Source of the DNA: Rhizobiales bacterium Ga0077537
GTDB taxonomy: Bacteria; Pseudomonadota; Alphaproteobacteria; Rhizobiales; Hyphomicrobiaceae
DNA: 64,000 nucleotides
NCBI GenBank assembly: GCA_001464955.1
Contig: LNEM01000008.1
Location: 62,001-126,000 of the forward strand
Direction of reading: 5' to 3'
The position numbers were made by a program, and so were the translations under genes. The notes beneath the pieces were generated by a model that was not told the DNA's origin, searched no databases, and worked only from the letters and a program-made list of their open reading frames with translations. Shown one piece after another: positions 54,324-63,559 of this stretch (position 1 is its first letter; each line of letters begins with the position of its first letter).

Positions 54324-55076
54324 ATGAGCACAGACACGCCACGCCAGCGATTGGATCAGGCCCTGGTCAGCCAGGGGCTCGCGCCGACAAGGGCACGGGC
54401 GCGCGATCTCGTGCTCAGGGGCGAAGTGCTCGTCGGCGGCCAGCCGGCCTCGAAGCCCGCAATGATGGTGGCGGGAACAGCGGCGCTGGCGCTGGTTTCG
54501 GGGCCGGCGGACTATGTTTCGCGGGGGGCGCTGAAGCTTCGAGCCGCGCTCCGGCACTTCGGGTTCGAGGCCGACGGCCGTGTCGGGATCGATGTCGGCG
54601 CCTCGACCGGCGGATTCACCGAGGTTCTGCTCGCAGCCGGCGCGCGGCGGGTCCATGCCGTCGAGAACGGCCGGGGCCAATTGCATGCGCGGCTTGCGGC
54701 CGATCCGCGCGTCGTCTCGATGGAAGCGTTCGACGCGCGCCGGATCGACGCCGTCGCCGTGCCGGACGCGGTCGGCGCCATCGTCGCCGACGTGAGCTTT
54801 CTCTCGGCGACTGCCGTGCTTCCTGCTGCCCTGGACCGGGCCGAGCGCGGCTGCTGGCTCGTGGTGCTGGTGAAGCCGCAGTTCGAGGCGCCGGCCGGGA
54901 CGGTGCCGCGTGACGGCATCGTGAAGGACGACCACGTGCGGCAGGCGGCGGTCGCCAGGATCGAGAGCTGGATCGCTTCCCGACCCGGCTGGCGGCTCGT
55001 CGGGACGATCCCGTCGCCCATTCACGGCGGCGACGGCAATGTGGAATTCCTCACGGGAGCGGTCTTCGATGGCTGA
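54324..55076 (+). CDS. tlyA: TlyA-family rRNA 2'-O-methyltransferase
   Basis: A 250-residue protein with an N-terminal S4 RNA-binding domain (RLDQALVSQGLAPTRARARDLVLRGEVLV) and a FtsJ-like SAM domain (GIDVGASTGGFTEVLLAAGA, VADVSFLS, LVKPQFEA). The family methylates ribose of rRNA (16S and 23S in actinobacteria); earlier it was called hemolysin. ATG 54324 precedes the family N-terminus; the longer frame passes through the terminator and is not coding. Its last 8 bases overlap the start of the next gene. Confidence 0.9.
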   Translation: MSTDTPRQRLDQALVSQGLAPTRARARDLVLRGEVLVGGQPASKPAMMVAGTAALALVSGPADYVSRGALKLRAALRHFGFEADGRVGIDVGASTGGFTEVLLAAGARRVHAVENGRGQLHARLAADPRVVSMEAFDARRIDAVAVPDAVGAIVADVSFLSATAVLPAALDRAERGCWLVVLVKPQFEAPAGTVPRDGIVKDDHVRQAAVARIESWIASRPGWRLVGTIPSPIHGGDGNVEFLTGAVFDG

Positions 55077-56301
55077 CGACGCCCTGCACCAGATCGTGCG
55101 CCTCGGCGCCCAGGGAGACGGAGTCGCCGACGGCCCCGACGGCGATCTCTTCGTGCCCGGGATCCTTCCCGGCGAGACGGCGCGACGGACCGGCGACAAT
55201 TCCTGGTCGTTCGTCGGCGCACCGAGCCCACACCGGCGGCCGATCCCGCTCTGTCCGCACGTGGCAGCCTGCGGCGGCTGTCGCGTCCAGCACATGTCCG
55301 ATGACCTCTACCGGACATGGAAGAGTTCACTCCTCGTGCAGGCACTCGCCATGGGCGGCCTCTCGGTCCGGCCCGATCCGATGTTGAGCGTGCCGCTCGG
55401 CTCCCGGAGACGGGCGACGTTCGGCGGGGTATGGGAAGACGGGCGGGTGGAACTCGGGTTCCATGGGCCGTCCAGCCACACACTCGAGCGGATCACCGCC
55501 TGTGCCGTCCTGCTGCCGGAGGTCGTCGACGCACTCCCTGTTCTCGAAGCCATCGCCCAGCGGGTCTCGGCCCGCTCGACAGCGCCACGGGTCACGGTGC
55601 TCGCGGCCGACAACGGGCTCGACGTCGCGATCGAGGGGCGCGCACTCGCGGCGGGGAAGATCGACCTGGCGGAAATCGCCAAGACGGCGCGGCGCGCGCG
55701 CATCGTTCGCATCACCGTCGGCGGCGCGCCGTTTCTGATGCTGGAGCCCCCGGTCGTCCGCTTCGGCGGGGTCGACGTGTCACCGCCGCCGGGCGCGTTC
55801 CTCCAGGCCACGCGCGCGACGGACGAGGTGCTTGCCGGCCTCGTGATGACGGGCATCGGCAAGGCGCGGCGGGTCGCCGACCTCTTCGCCGGGCTCGGCA
55901 CGCTCAGCCTTCCGATGGCGTCGCAGGCGCGCGTGCTTGCGGTCGACAGCGATCCGGACCTGCTGAAGGCGCTCGGCGACGGCGTCGCCCGTGCCCAGGG
56001 GCTCAAGCCCGTCGATCGGCTCCGGCGCGATCTCTTTCGCGATCCACTGTCACCGCGCGAACTCGACGCCTTCGACGCCGTGGTCCTGGATCCGCCCCGT
56101 GCGGGGGCGAGCACCCAGAGCGCGGCTCTGGTGCGCTCGAAGGTCAAGCGCGTGGTGATGGTCTCGTGCAACCCCGGTACGCTGCAGCGGGATCTCGCGA
56201 CGCTGGTCGGCGGCGGCTTCCGGCTGGAGCGCGCGGTCGCCATCGACCAGTTCCTGTTCACGCCCCATCTCGAGGCGGTCGCCGTCCTCAGCCGGCGCTG
56301 A
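55069..56301 (+). CDS. RNA m5U methyltransferase of the TrmA/RlmD class
   Basis: A 410-residue SAM-dependent enzyme methylating a uridine C5 in rRNA or tRNA. The [4Fe-4S] cysteines are C62-x5-C68-x2-C71 (CPHVAACGGC) and a fourth near C145 (ITACAVLL). The SAM fold has DLFAGLGTLSLPMA and VVLDPPRAGA, and the catalytic cysteine is C367 in VSCNPGTLQRD. The N-terminal TRAM-like region is short. Its ATG sits in the overlap ATGGCTGA with the tlyA stop, indicating coupled translation. RlmD, RlmC and TrmA cannot be told apart here, though RumA/RlmD-like is favoured. Confidence 0.88.
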   Translation: MADDALHQIVRLGAQGDGVADGPDGDLFVPGILPGETARRTGDNSWSFVGAPSPHRRPIPLCPHVAACGGCRVQHMSDDLYRTWKSSLLVQALAMGGLSVRPDPMLSVPLGSRRRATFGGVWEDGRVELGFHGPSSHTLERITACAVLLPEVVDALPVLEAIAQRVSARSTAPRVTVLAADNGLDVAIEGRALAAGKIDLAEIAKTARRARIVRITVGGAPFLMLEPPVVRFGGVDVSPPPGAFLQATRATDEVLAGLVMTGIGKARRVADLFAGLGTLSLPMASQARVLAVDSDPDLLKALGDGVARAQGLKPVDRLRRDLFRDPLSPRELDAFDAVVLDPPRAGASTQSAALVRSKVKRVVMVSCNPGTLQRDLATLVGGGFRLERAVAIDQFLFTPHLEAVAVLSRR

Positions 56302-56313
56302 GGACGGCGACCG
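56276..56313. terminator. 17-pair perfect hairpin across the end of the RNA methyltransferase gene
   Basis: Bases 56276-56292 and 56297-56313 are perfect reverse complements with a 4-base loop CGGC. The right arm contains the TGA stop of the gene. It lies just before the convergent LysR stop at 56323 and could serve both transcripts. No T-run is attached. Confidence 0.6.
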
Positions 56314-56322
56314 AACCCGGCG

Positions 56323-57297
56323 TCACGCGTCGGCGGCGGCCTTCTTCCGTGCGGGCTTTGCCGCGGTCCGGCCATCGCCCACCGGCAGCTCGAGGCCCTG
56401 GTTCCAATAGGGCTCCGGACCATAGAGACCAGCCAGATACTCGATGAAGACGTTGACCTTCTCGGGCATGAAATCGCGGCACGGATAGACGGCGTAGATC
56501 GCGGCGTTGGCCGAGCCACGATATTCGGGCAGCACCACCTGCAAGGCGCCGCTCTTCAGCTCGGGGCCGATGTCCCACGTGGAGCGCAGCCCGAGGCCGA
56601 GACCTGAAAGCAGAACGTCGCGCATGAACTCGAAGGAGTTCGAGCGGATGTTGCCCTTCACCCGCAGCTGATGCTGACCGTCGGGGCCTTCGAGCCGCCA
56701 GTAGTCCTGGGCGCCGGCGGACAGGCAGTTGTGGAAATCGAGGTCGGCCAACGAGGTCGGGATGCCGACCGTGCCGTTGGCGAGATACTTCGGGCTGGCG
56801 CAGATGACACGCGTGTCGGCCGCCAGCTTGCGCTGCACGAGCGAGCTGTCCTGCAGTTCGCCGATCCGGATCGCGAGATCGAAGCCCTCGCGTATGATGT
56901 CGACGAAATTGTCGGTCAGATGAAACTCGAGTTCGATCTCGGGATACTTCTCGGCAAACGCCGGCAGGAAAGGCGCGATGTGGAGCCGGCTGAACGAGGT
57001 CGGCGCCGTCACCTTCAACAAACCGCGCGGCGTCGTGTTGCGGCGATTGACGAAATTCTCCGCTTCTTCGATCAGATTCAGGATATCGACGACACGCTTG
57101 AAGTAGCCTTCGCCCGTTTCCGTGAGCGTCAACTGGCGAGTGGTCCGCTGGAACAGGCGCACATTCAGCCGCTCTTCGAGCAGACTGACGCGCTTCGAAA
57201 CCACGGCGGGCGACAGTCCCATCTCGCGGCCGGCCGCAGACATGTTGCCGGTGCGGGCGACACGTGCGAATATTTCAAGATCGGTGATGGCGGTCAC
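56323..57297 (-). CDS. LysR-family transcriptional regulator
   Basis: A 324-residue regulator. The winged helix-turn-helix lies at residues ~19-43 (NMSAAGREMGLSPAVVSKRV), followed by LEERLNVRLFQRTTRQ, and a substrate-binding domain with FSRLHIAPFLPAFAEKYP and DLAIRIG. A basic tail (TAAKPARKKAAA) closes it. GTG 57297 is chosen because AGGAG lies six bases upstream; in-frame ATGs at 57333 and 57375 would place extra residues ahead of the usual start. It is divergent from glcDEF across 259 bases, so it is the likely regulator of glycolate use. Confidence 0.9.
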   Translation of the reverse strand: MTAITDLEIFARVARTGNMSAAGREMGLSPAVVSKRVSLLEERLNVRLFQRTTRQLTLTETGEGYFKRVVDILNLIEEAENFVNRRNTTPRGLLKVTAPTSFSRLHIAPFLPAFAEKYPEIELEFHLTDNFVDIIREGFDLAIRIGELQDSSLVQRKLAADTRVICASPKYLANGTVGIPTSLADLDFHNCLSAGAQDYWRLEGPDGQHQLRVKGNIRSNSFEFMRDVLLSGLGLGLRSTWDIGPELKSGALQVVLPEYRGSANAAIYAVYPCRDFMPEKVNVFIEYLAGLYGPEPYWNQGLELPVGDGRTAAKPARKKAAADA

Positions 57298-57432
57298 GGA
57301 GGACTCCTCACGGGTTCTACGACGCGGGAACATCAAGACTTTCTCCAAAACGTAGATTGTGCTCTCTCGTGACAATAGAGTGTCCCGGGCCTCGAACGTT
57401 CAGGAATAGAGATGTTCCCGAACGTGTCAAAT

Positions 57433-57455
57433 CAATCACGGTGTTGATGTGATTG
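57433..57455. promoter_or_regulatory. Inverted repeat upstream of glcD, candidate operator
   Basis: CAATCAC at 57433-57439 and GTGATTG at 57449-57455 are exact reverse complements, 9 bases apart. They lie between the divergent LysR and glcDEF genes. The spacing allows a dimeric regulator to bind on one DNA face, and a LysR-type site is the first guess. Confidence 0.45.
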
Positions 57456-57556
57456 GTGGATTTCAACGTGACGCGTGACCGACGGCTCCGGTGAACGAGG
57501 GCCGCGCGCGGGCCGGCCGGGCCAGCGCCAGACCATGTTGGGGAGGGTCCAGAGAC

Positions 57557-58999
57557 GTGTCCATGATCGCCATGCCGGAGCCGGACCGCGCGGTCCTCGC
57601 GCGCCGCGACCAAATCGTCGCAGATCTCACGCGGCTCGTCGGTGGCGCGCAAGTCGTGGCCGACCGGGACGGCCGGCGTGCCTTCGAGACGGACGGGCTC
57701 ACGGCCTATCGCTGCATGCCGCTGGCCGTCGTGCTCGCCCGCTCGACCGAGGACGTGTCGAAGGTGCTCGCCTATTGCCACCGGGCCGGCATCAAGGTCA
57801 TTGCGCGGGGCGCGGGTACGTCGCTCTCCGGCGGGGCACTTCCGACCGAAGACGCGATCGTGCTGGGCCTGTCGCGGATGAACCGCGTGCTCGAGATCGA
57901 CTACGCAAACCGGACGGCACGCGTCGAAGCCGGCATCACGAACCTCGGGATCACGGGTGCCGTGGCCCCCAAGGGCTTTTTCTACGCGCCCGACCCGTCG
58001 AGCCAGCTCGCCTGCTCGCTCGGCGGCAACATCGCGTTCAACTCCGGCGGCGCGCACTGCCTGAAATACGGCGTCACGACCAACAACGTGCTCGGCCTCA
58101 AGGTGGTCATGGTCGACGGCGAGATCGTCGATATCGGCGGCGCGTGGCTCGATCAGCCGGGCTACGACCTGCTCGGGTTGCTGATCGGCTCCGAAGGCCA
58201 GCTCGGTATCGTGACCGAGGCGACCGTGCGCATCCTCAGGCAGGCCGAGGGCGCGCGGCCGATGCTGCTCGGCTTTTCCTCGAGCGAGGCTGCGAGCCGC
58301 GCCGTCGCCGCCATCATCGGCGCCGGCATCATCCCGGTCGCCATGGAATTCATGGACAAACCTGCCATCGAGGTGTGCGAGGCCTTCGCCAAGGCCGGCT
58401 ATCCGCTCGACGTCGAAGCCCTGCTCATCATCGAGGTGGAGGGTTCGCCGGAGGAGATGTCGATGCTGCTCGGACGGATCGTCGAGACCGTCGAGCCGTT
58501 CGCGCCGAGCGTGGTGCGGGTGAGCGAGAGCGCCGAACAGAGTGCCGCGATCTGGAAGGGCCGCAAGTCGGCTTTCGGCGCCATCGGGCGCATCGCCGAC
58601 TACTACTGCATGGATGGCACCATCCCGCTCGGGCGGATGCCCGAGGTGCTCGTCCGGATCGGCGAGATCTGCGCCAGCCAGGGCCTGCGCGTGGCCAACA
58701 TCTTCCATGCGGGCGACGGCAACCTGCACCCGCTGATCCTCTACAATGCCAATGACCCGGACGAGATGATGCGCGCGGAACACTGCGGCGCGGAAATCCT
58801 CAAGCTGTGCGTCGATGTCGGCGGCTGCCTCACCGGCGAGCACGGCGTCGGCATCGAGAAGCGCGACCTCATGCGCGTCCAGTTCACGGAGACCGAGCTC
58901 GCCTTGCAAATGAGCATCAAGACCGCGCTCGATCCGCAATGGCTGCTCAATCCGGCCAAGGTGTTTCCGCTCGACGGCCGGCCGGCCGAAGCCGCCTGA
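57557..58999 (+). CDS. glcD: Glycolate oxidase subunit GlcD, FAD-binding
   Basis: The 480-residue FAD-linked oxidase oxidises glycolate to glyoxylate with the partners GlcE and GlcF. The FAD-binding PCMH region has IARGAGTSLSGGALP and SLGGNIAFNSGGAH, and the C-terminal domain has HAGDGNLHPLI and GCLTGEHGVGIEKR, typical of D-lactate/glycolate dehydrogenases. GTG 57557 follows GGAGGG at nine bases; ATG 57563 is next. D-lactate dehydrogenase is the main alternative, but GlcE and GlcF follow. Confidence 0.94.
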   Translation: MSMIAMPEPDRAVLARRDQIVADLTRLVGGAQVVADRDGRRAFETDGLTAYRCMPLAVVLARSTEDVSKVLAYCHRAGIKVIARGAGTSLSGGALPTEDAIVLGLSRMNRVLEIDYANRTARVEAGITNLGITGAVAPKGFFYAPDPSSQLACSLGGNIAFNSGGAHCLKYGVTTNNVLGLKVVMVDGEIVDIGGAWLDQPGYDLLGLLIGSEGQLGIVTEATVRILRQAEGARPMLLGFSSSEAASRAVAAIIGAGIIPVAMEFMDKPAIEVCEAFAKAGYPLDVEALLIIEVEGSPEEMSMLLGRIVETVEPFAPSVVRVSESAEQSAAIWKGRKSAFGAIGRIADYYCMDGTIPLGRMPEVLVRIGEICASQGLRVANIFHAGDGNLHPLILYNANDPDEMMRAEHCGAEILKLCVDVGGCLTGEHGVGIEKRDLMRVQFTETELALQMSIKTALDPQWLLNPAKVFPLDGRPAEAA

Positions 59000-59011
59000 G
59001 GAGGCGTACCC

Positions 59012-60238
59012 GTGGACAATCCGACCGTGCTCCGGCCCGCCACCGAGTGGGAGCTGCAGCGGCTGCTGACAGAAGCGACGCAGACCAACACGACGATCGA
59101 AGTCGTCGGCGCGGGTACGAAGCGCGACATCGGACGCCCGACCGTTGCGAGCGCCGTCATGACGACGACGTCGCTCACCGGCGTCCGCCTCTATGAGCCG
59201 ACGGAACTCGTGATGGCGGCGCGGGCCGGGACGCCGCTGGCGCGCATAGAGAGCGATCTCGCGGCGCAGGGCCAGATGCTCGCGTTCGAACCCGTGGACC
59301 TCGCGCCGGTCGTCGGACAGGAGGCCGGCTACGCCTCGATCGGCGGCGTCTTCGCCATGAACATCTCGGGCTCGCGGCGCATCGCCGTCGGCGCCGGACG
59401 TGACCACCTGCTCGGCGTCACGGCCATCTCGGGGGCGGGCACGGCGTTCCGGTCCGGCGGGCGCGTGATGAAGAACGTAACGGGCCTCGATCTGGCGCGG
59501 ACGCTATCGGGAAGCTGGGGCACGCTCGGGGTGCTGACGGAGGTCACGTTCAAGGTGATGCCGCGCCCCGAGGACGTCGCGACGCTGATCCTGCTCGGCC
59601 TCGACGATGCGATCGCCATCGAAGCCCTGACGACCGCGCTCGGCTCGCCCTACGAAGTTTCGGGCGCGGTGCATCTCCAGAAGGAACTCGCGGGGCGGCT
59701 CTGGCATCAGGGCCTGAAAGACGAGCACAGCGCCGTCACGGCGATTCGCATCGAGAACTTCACGCCGTCGGTCGCCTATCGCTGCGAGCGCCTGAAACAG
59801 GATCTCAAACTCTTCGGCGACGTGCATGTGCTCGGCACCGAGAGTTCCACCGCGCTCTGGCACGAGTTGCGCATGCTGTCGGTGCTGCAGGGCACGACTG
59901 CGCCACTCTGGCGGATCTCGACGTCACCACAAAACGGCCCCAAGGTCGTCCGGGCGATCACCAGCTTCATGACGTGCCACGCGTGGTACGACTGGGGCGG
60001 CGGTCTCGTCTGGGCGGAGGTGCTCCCGACGTCGGACGCAGGCGCCGCCGACATCCGGCGCGTCATGGCGAGCCACGGCGGACACGCCACGCTCATTCGC
60101 GCGGATGCTGCCGTGCGCGGCTCGATCGACGTGTTCCATCCGCTGGAGCCCGGCGTCGCGCGCATCACGTCGCGCCTCAAGACGGTGTTCGATCCCGCCG
60201 GCATCCTCAATCGCGGGCGCATGTACGCGGCGAGCTAG
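59012..60238 (+). CDS. glcE: Glycolate oxidase subunit GlcE, FAD-binding
   Basis: A 408-residue protein with an N-terminal PCMH-type FAD region (VVGAGTKRDIGRP, ARAGTPLARIESDLAAQGQMLAFEPVD, and IGGVFAMNISGSRR) and the VMKNVTGLDLARTLSGSWGTLGVLTEVTFKV segment typical of GlcE. It is an essential partner of GlcD. GTG 59012 has GGAGG seven bases upstream, and the gene starts 12 bases after glcD. glcF follows after 15 bases. Confidence 0.93.
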   Translation: MDNPTVLRPATEWELQRLLTEATQTNTTIEVVGAGTKRDIGRPTVASAVMTTTSLTGVRLYEPTELVMAARAGTPLARIESDLAAQGQMLAFEPVDLAPVVGQEAGYASIGGVFAMNISGSRRIAVGAGRDHLLGVTAISGAGTAFRSGGRVMKNVTGLDLARTLSGSWGTLGVLTEVTFKVMPRPEDVATLILLGLDDAIAIEALTTALGSPYEVSGAVHLQKELAGRLWHQGLKDEHSAVTAIRIENFTPSVAYRCERLKQDLKLFGDVHVLGTESSTALWHELRMLSVLQGTTAPLWRISTSPQNGPKVVRAITSFMTCHAWYDWGGGLVWAEVLPTSDAGAADIRRVMASHGGHATLIRADAAVRGSIDVFHPLEPGVARITSRLKTVFDPAGILNRGRMYAAS

Positions 60239-60253
60239 ACCTGGAAAGACCCC

Positions 60254-61600
60254 ATGCAGACCAATTTCAGGCCGGAGGCTCTCGACAATCCGCGTCTCGC
60301 GGAGGCCGAGAGCATTCTCAGACGGTGCGTGCACTGCGGGCTATGTACGGCCACGTGCTCGACGTACGTCCTCCTCGGCGACGAGCGTGACAGTCCGCGC
60401 GGCCGCATCTACCTGATGAAGGACATGTTCGAGCGGGAGGCGCCAGCGAGCCCCGAGGTTCAGCATCACGTCGACCGCTGCCTGTCGTGCCTCTCGTGCA
60501 TGACGACGTGTCCGTCGGGCGTCGACTACATGCACCTCGTCGACCTGGCGCGGGCCCATATCGAGGAGACCGGACGGCGGAGCCTCCCGGACCGGGCCAT
60601 CCGCTGGCTGCTGGCGAGCCTCATCCCTTACCCGGACCGTTTCCGGAAAGCTTTGGCACTGGCGCCGCTGGGGCGTCCGTTCGCGCCCCTGCTCGCGCGC
60701 CTCGGCCTGCCGCAGGTCCAGGCCATGCTCGACCTGGCGCCGAAGCGCAAGGTCGCGGCGGGCAAATACGCGGGCCCCGGAACCGCGATGCCGAGCGACG
60801 AGCGGCGGAAGCGGGTGATCCTCCTCGCCGGATGCGCGCAACAGGTGCTTCGCCCGGAGATCAACGACGCCACGATCCGCCTTCTCGCCCGGCGTGGCGT
60901 CGACGTCGAGGTGGCGGCGGGCGCGGGCTGCTGTGGCGCGCTCGTCCATCACATGGGGAAGGAAGCCGCCGCCATCGAGCAGGCCAAGGCCAACGTCGAC
61001 GCCTGGGTGAAGACCATGAGCCGGGCGCCGGTCGACGCCATCATCGTCAATGCGTCGGGCTGCGGGACGATGCTCAAGGACTACGGGCATCTCCTCAAGG
61101 CGCATCCCGGACACGCGCGACGGGCCGCCGAGATCTCGGCGCTCGCCAAGGACGTCACCGAATTCCTGTCGAGCTTCGACTTCGGCGCGCCGAACCGCTG
61201 GTCGAGCCTGCGGGTCGCCTACCATTCAGCGTGCTCCATGCAGCACGGCCAGCGCATCACCGAAGCGCCGAAGACACTCCTGCGGAATGCCGGCTTCACC
61301 GTGCTCGATATTCCGGAGAGCCACATCTGCTGCGGCTCGGCGGGGGTCTACAATATCCTGCAGCCGGACCTCGCGGGCCAGCTTCGCCAGCGCAAGGTGG
61401 ACAACATCGAGAGTGTGAGGCCGGACATCATCGCCGCCGGCAACCTCGGTTGCATCTCCCAGATCCAGCTCGGCACGCCGATTCCCGTCGTGCACACGAT
61501 CGAGCTTCTGGACTGGGCGTGCGGCGGACCGGTGCCGCAAGGGCTCGAGCGCTTCGCCGGCTCCGTCACGGATGTTCCGGAACCGGCGGGCGCAGCCTGA
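60254..61600 (+). CDS. glcF: Glycolate oxidase iron-sulfur subunit GlcF
   Basis: The 448-residue protein carries electrons from GlcDE. Two [4Fe-4S] ferredoxin motifs are present: C25-x2-C28-x2-C31-x3-C35 (CVHCGLCTATC) and C76-x2-C79-x2-C82-x3-C86 (CLSCLSCMTTC). Two cysteine-rich CCG domains follow, AGAGCCGALVHH and HICCGSAGVYN with their partner cysteines upstream. It ends the glcDEF operon. Confidence 0.94.
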   Translation: MQTNFRPEALDNPRLAEAESILRRCVHCGLCTATCSTYVLLGDERDSPRGRIYLMKDMFEREAPASPEVQHHVDRCLSCLSCMTTCPSGVDYMHLVDLARAHIEETGRRSLPDRAIRWLLASLIPYPDRFRKALALAPLGRPFAPLLARLGLPQVQAMLDLAPKRKVAAGKYAGPGTAMPSDERRKRVILLAGCAQQVLRPEINDATIRLLARRGVDVEVAAGAGCCGALVHHMGKEAAAIEQAKANVDAWVKTMSRAPVDAIIVNASGCGTMLKDYGHLLKAHPGHARRAAEISALAKDVTEFLSSFDFGAPNRWSSLRVAYHSACSMQHGQRITEAPKTLLRNAGFTVLDIPESHICCGSAGVYNILQPDLAGQLRQRKVDNIESVRPDIIAAGNLGCISQIQLGTPIPVVHTIELLDWACGGPVPQGLERFAGSVTDVPEPAGAA

Positions 61601-61634
61601 TCGCTGGCCGCGCAGCACGTCGAAGGTGACCGCC

Positions 61635-62360
61635 TCAGCGGCGTGGGCAGCCCATGGCGTCCGCCACGCCCGTGAAGCTGTCGGTCACGACATCCCAGTC
61701 GCGGCTCGCGGCAAGGTCCTTCTTCTGATCGGGACCGTACTCGGTCGGGCGCAGCACGAACGCCGTCCGATAGCCGACGCTCGCCGCCGCCGCGAGGTCG
61801 TCGTTGTGGGCCGCAACCAGCATCACTTCTTGCGGCTCGAGGTTCAGGAGAGCTGCATTGCGCAGATAGCACTCGGGCATCGGCTTGTAGGCACGGGCCG
61901 ATTCTGCGCCGAGGATCAAGTCCCACGGCAGACCGGCCCGCTTCGCCATGCGCACGAGGAGCCCGGTGTTGCCGTTCGACAGCGTGGAGATGATGTAGCG
62001 GCGCTTCAGGCGCAGCAGGCCTTCGATGGCGTCCGGCCACGGATCGAGGCGATGCCAGATGCGCGTCAGATGCTCGATCTCGTGCGTCGAGAGGCCTTCG
62101 ACGCCGTTCCGCTCGAGCAGCTTCTTCAGGCTTTCGCGATGCAGATCGTCGAGGATCGCCCAGCTGCGGCGCCCCGAACGCACCTCCTCCATGGCCGGCT
62201 GATAGAGGCCGCGCCAGTCGTCGGCGAAGCGGGTCCAGTCGACGCCGAGCCCCTTCGCGTTGCCGAACGCCGTCAACTCGCGGATGACGCTGCCGCGCCA
62301 GTCGACCACGGTTCCGAAGACGTCGAACACCAGAGCCTTCACATTCTCTTTCGCAACCAT
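61635..62360 (-). CDS. Haloacid dehalogenase, type II
   Basis: A ~241-residue HAD-superfamily enzyme of the L-2-haloacid dehalogenase type. The nucleophile aspartate is in ALVFDVFGTVVDW, the second motif is ISTLSNGNT, and a later lysine and aspartates complete the site (LGAESARAYKP, VAAHNDDL). It would hydrolyse 2-haloacids, or another small substrate of the group. ATG 62360 is chosen; GTG 62369 lies too close to the GAGGAG. It lies convergent to glcF, with its stop 34 bases after glcF ends. Confidence 0.88.
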   Translation of the reverse strand: MVAKENVKALVFDVFGTVVDWRGSVIRELTAFGNAKGLGVDWTRFADDWRGLYQPAMEEVRSGRRSWAILDDLHRESLKKLLERNGVEGLSTHEIEHLTRIWHRLDPWPDAIEGLLRLKRRYIISTLSNGNTGLLVRMAKRAGLPWDLILGAESARAYKPMPECYLRNAALLNLEPQEVMLVAAHNDDLAAAASVGYRTAFVLRPTEYGPDQKKDLAASRDWDVVTDSFTGVADAMGCPRR

Positions 62361-62467
62361 CGAGATCACTACTCCTCGGTCTCGCCCCGCGGCACGGTCG
62401 CCAACAGAGCGGGTTCGTCAAGCATGGCGCGGCGACATGGTTTCGATCGCAGGGGTTCAGGCCCGCC

Positions 62468-63559
62468 TCAGGGCCCGCCCACCTGCGCGCGATGCCGCAA
62501 TTTGTGATCGGCCAGCACCAGCGCCATCATGGCTTCGCCGACCGGGACCGCACGGATCCCCACGCAAGGGTCGTGGCGGCCCTTGGTGACGATCTCGGTG
62601 TCGCGTCCTCCGGTGTCGATCGTGCGGCGGGGCTGGAGGATCGACGAGGTCGGCTTCACGGCGAAGCGGACGACGATCTGCTGGCCGCTCGAGATGCCGC
62701 CGACGATGCCGCCGGCGTGGTTCGAGAGAAACACCGGCCGGCCGTCGTTGCCGATGCGCATCTCGTCGGCGTTCGCCTCGCCGGAGAGTTCAGCGGCTGC
62801 AAAGCCGTCGCCGATCTCGACGGCCTTCACGGCGTTGATGCTCATCATCGCGGATGCGAGATCCTGGTCGAGCTTGCCGTAGAGCGGCGCGCCCCAGCCG
62901 GGGGGCACGCCATCGGCGACGACCTCGATCACGGCGCCGGCCGAGGAACCGGCCTTCCGGACGCCGTCGAGATAACCTTCCCAGGCGGCGGCCGCCATGG
63001 GGTCGGGGCAGAAAAAGGGATTGCGGGCGACCTCGGCCCAGTCCCAACGGCTCCGGTCGATCCGGTGCGGCCCGATCTGCACGAGGGCGGCCCGGACGCT
63101 CACCCTGTCGATGATCTTCCGCGCCACGGCACCGCCGGCGACGCGCATGGCCGTCTCGCGGGCCGACGAGCGCCCCCCACCCCGATAGTCCCGGATGCCG
63201 TACTTCTGGAGGTAGGTGTAGTCGGCGTGGCCGGGCCGGAACTTGGAGGCGATGTCGCCGTAGTCCTTGGAACGCTGATCGACATTCTCGATCACGAGGG
63301 CGATCGGCGTTCCCGTCGTCACCTGGCGGCCGGTTGCGTCCGGGAACACGCCGGACAGAATGCGCACCTCGTCGGGCTCGCGGCGCTGGGTCGTGTGTCG
63401 CGACTGGCCCGGCCGGCGACGATCCAGTTCAGCCTGGATCTCGGAGGCCTCGAGCGGCAAACCGGGGGGGCAACCGTCCACGACGCAGCCGATGGCCGAA
63501 CCGTGGCTCTCGCCCCAGGTCGTCAGGCGGAGGGCTTGGCCGAAGGTATTGAAGGACAT
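62468..63559 (-). CDS. aroC: Chorismate synthase
   Basis: The 363-residue flavin-dependent enzyme makes chorismate from EPSP at the end of the shikimate pathway. The start [24 protein letters not shown], the segment [24 protein letters not shown], and [20 protein letters not shown] are all conserved, as are [15 protein letters not shown] and [14 protein letters not shown]. Length is typical. ATG 63559 fits the family N-terminus. Confidence 0.97.
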   Translation of the reverse strand: MSFNTFGQALRLTTWGESHGSAIGCVVDGCPPGLPLEASEIQAELDRRRPGQSRHTTQRREPDEVRILSGVFPDATGRQVTTGTPIALVIENVDQRSKDYGDIASKFRPGHADYTYLQKYGIRDYRGGGRSSARETAMRVAGGAVARKIIDRVSVRAALVQIGPHRIDRSRWDWAEVARNPFFCPDPMAAAAWEGYLDGVRKAGSSAGAVIEVVADGVPPGWGAPLYGKLDQDLASAMMSINAVKAVEIGDGFAAAELSGEANADEMRIGNDGRPVFLSNHAGGIVGGISSGQQIVVRFAVKPTSSILQPRRTIDTGGRDTEIVTKGRHDPCVGIRAVPVGEAMMALVLADHKLRHRAQVGGP

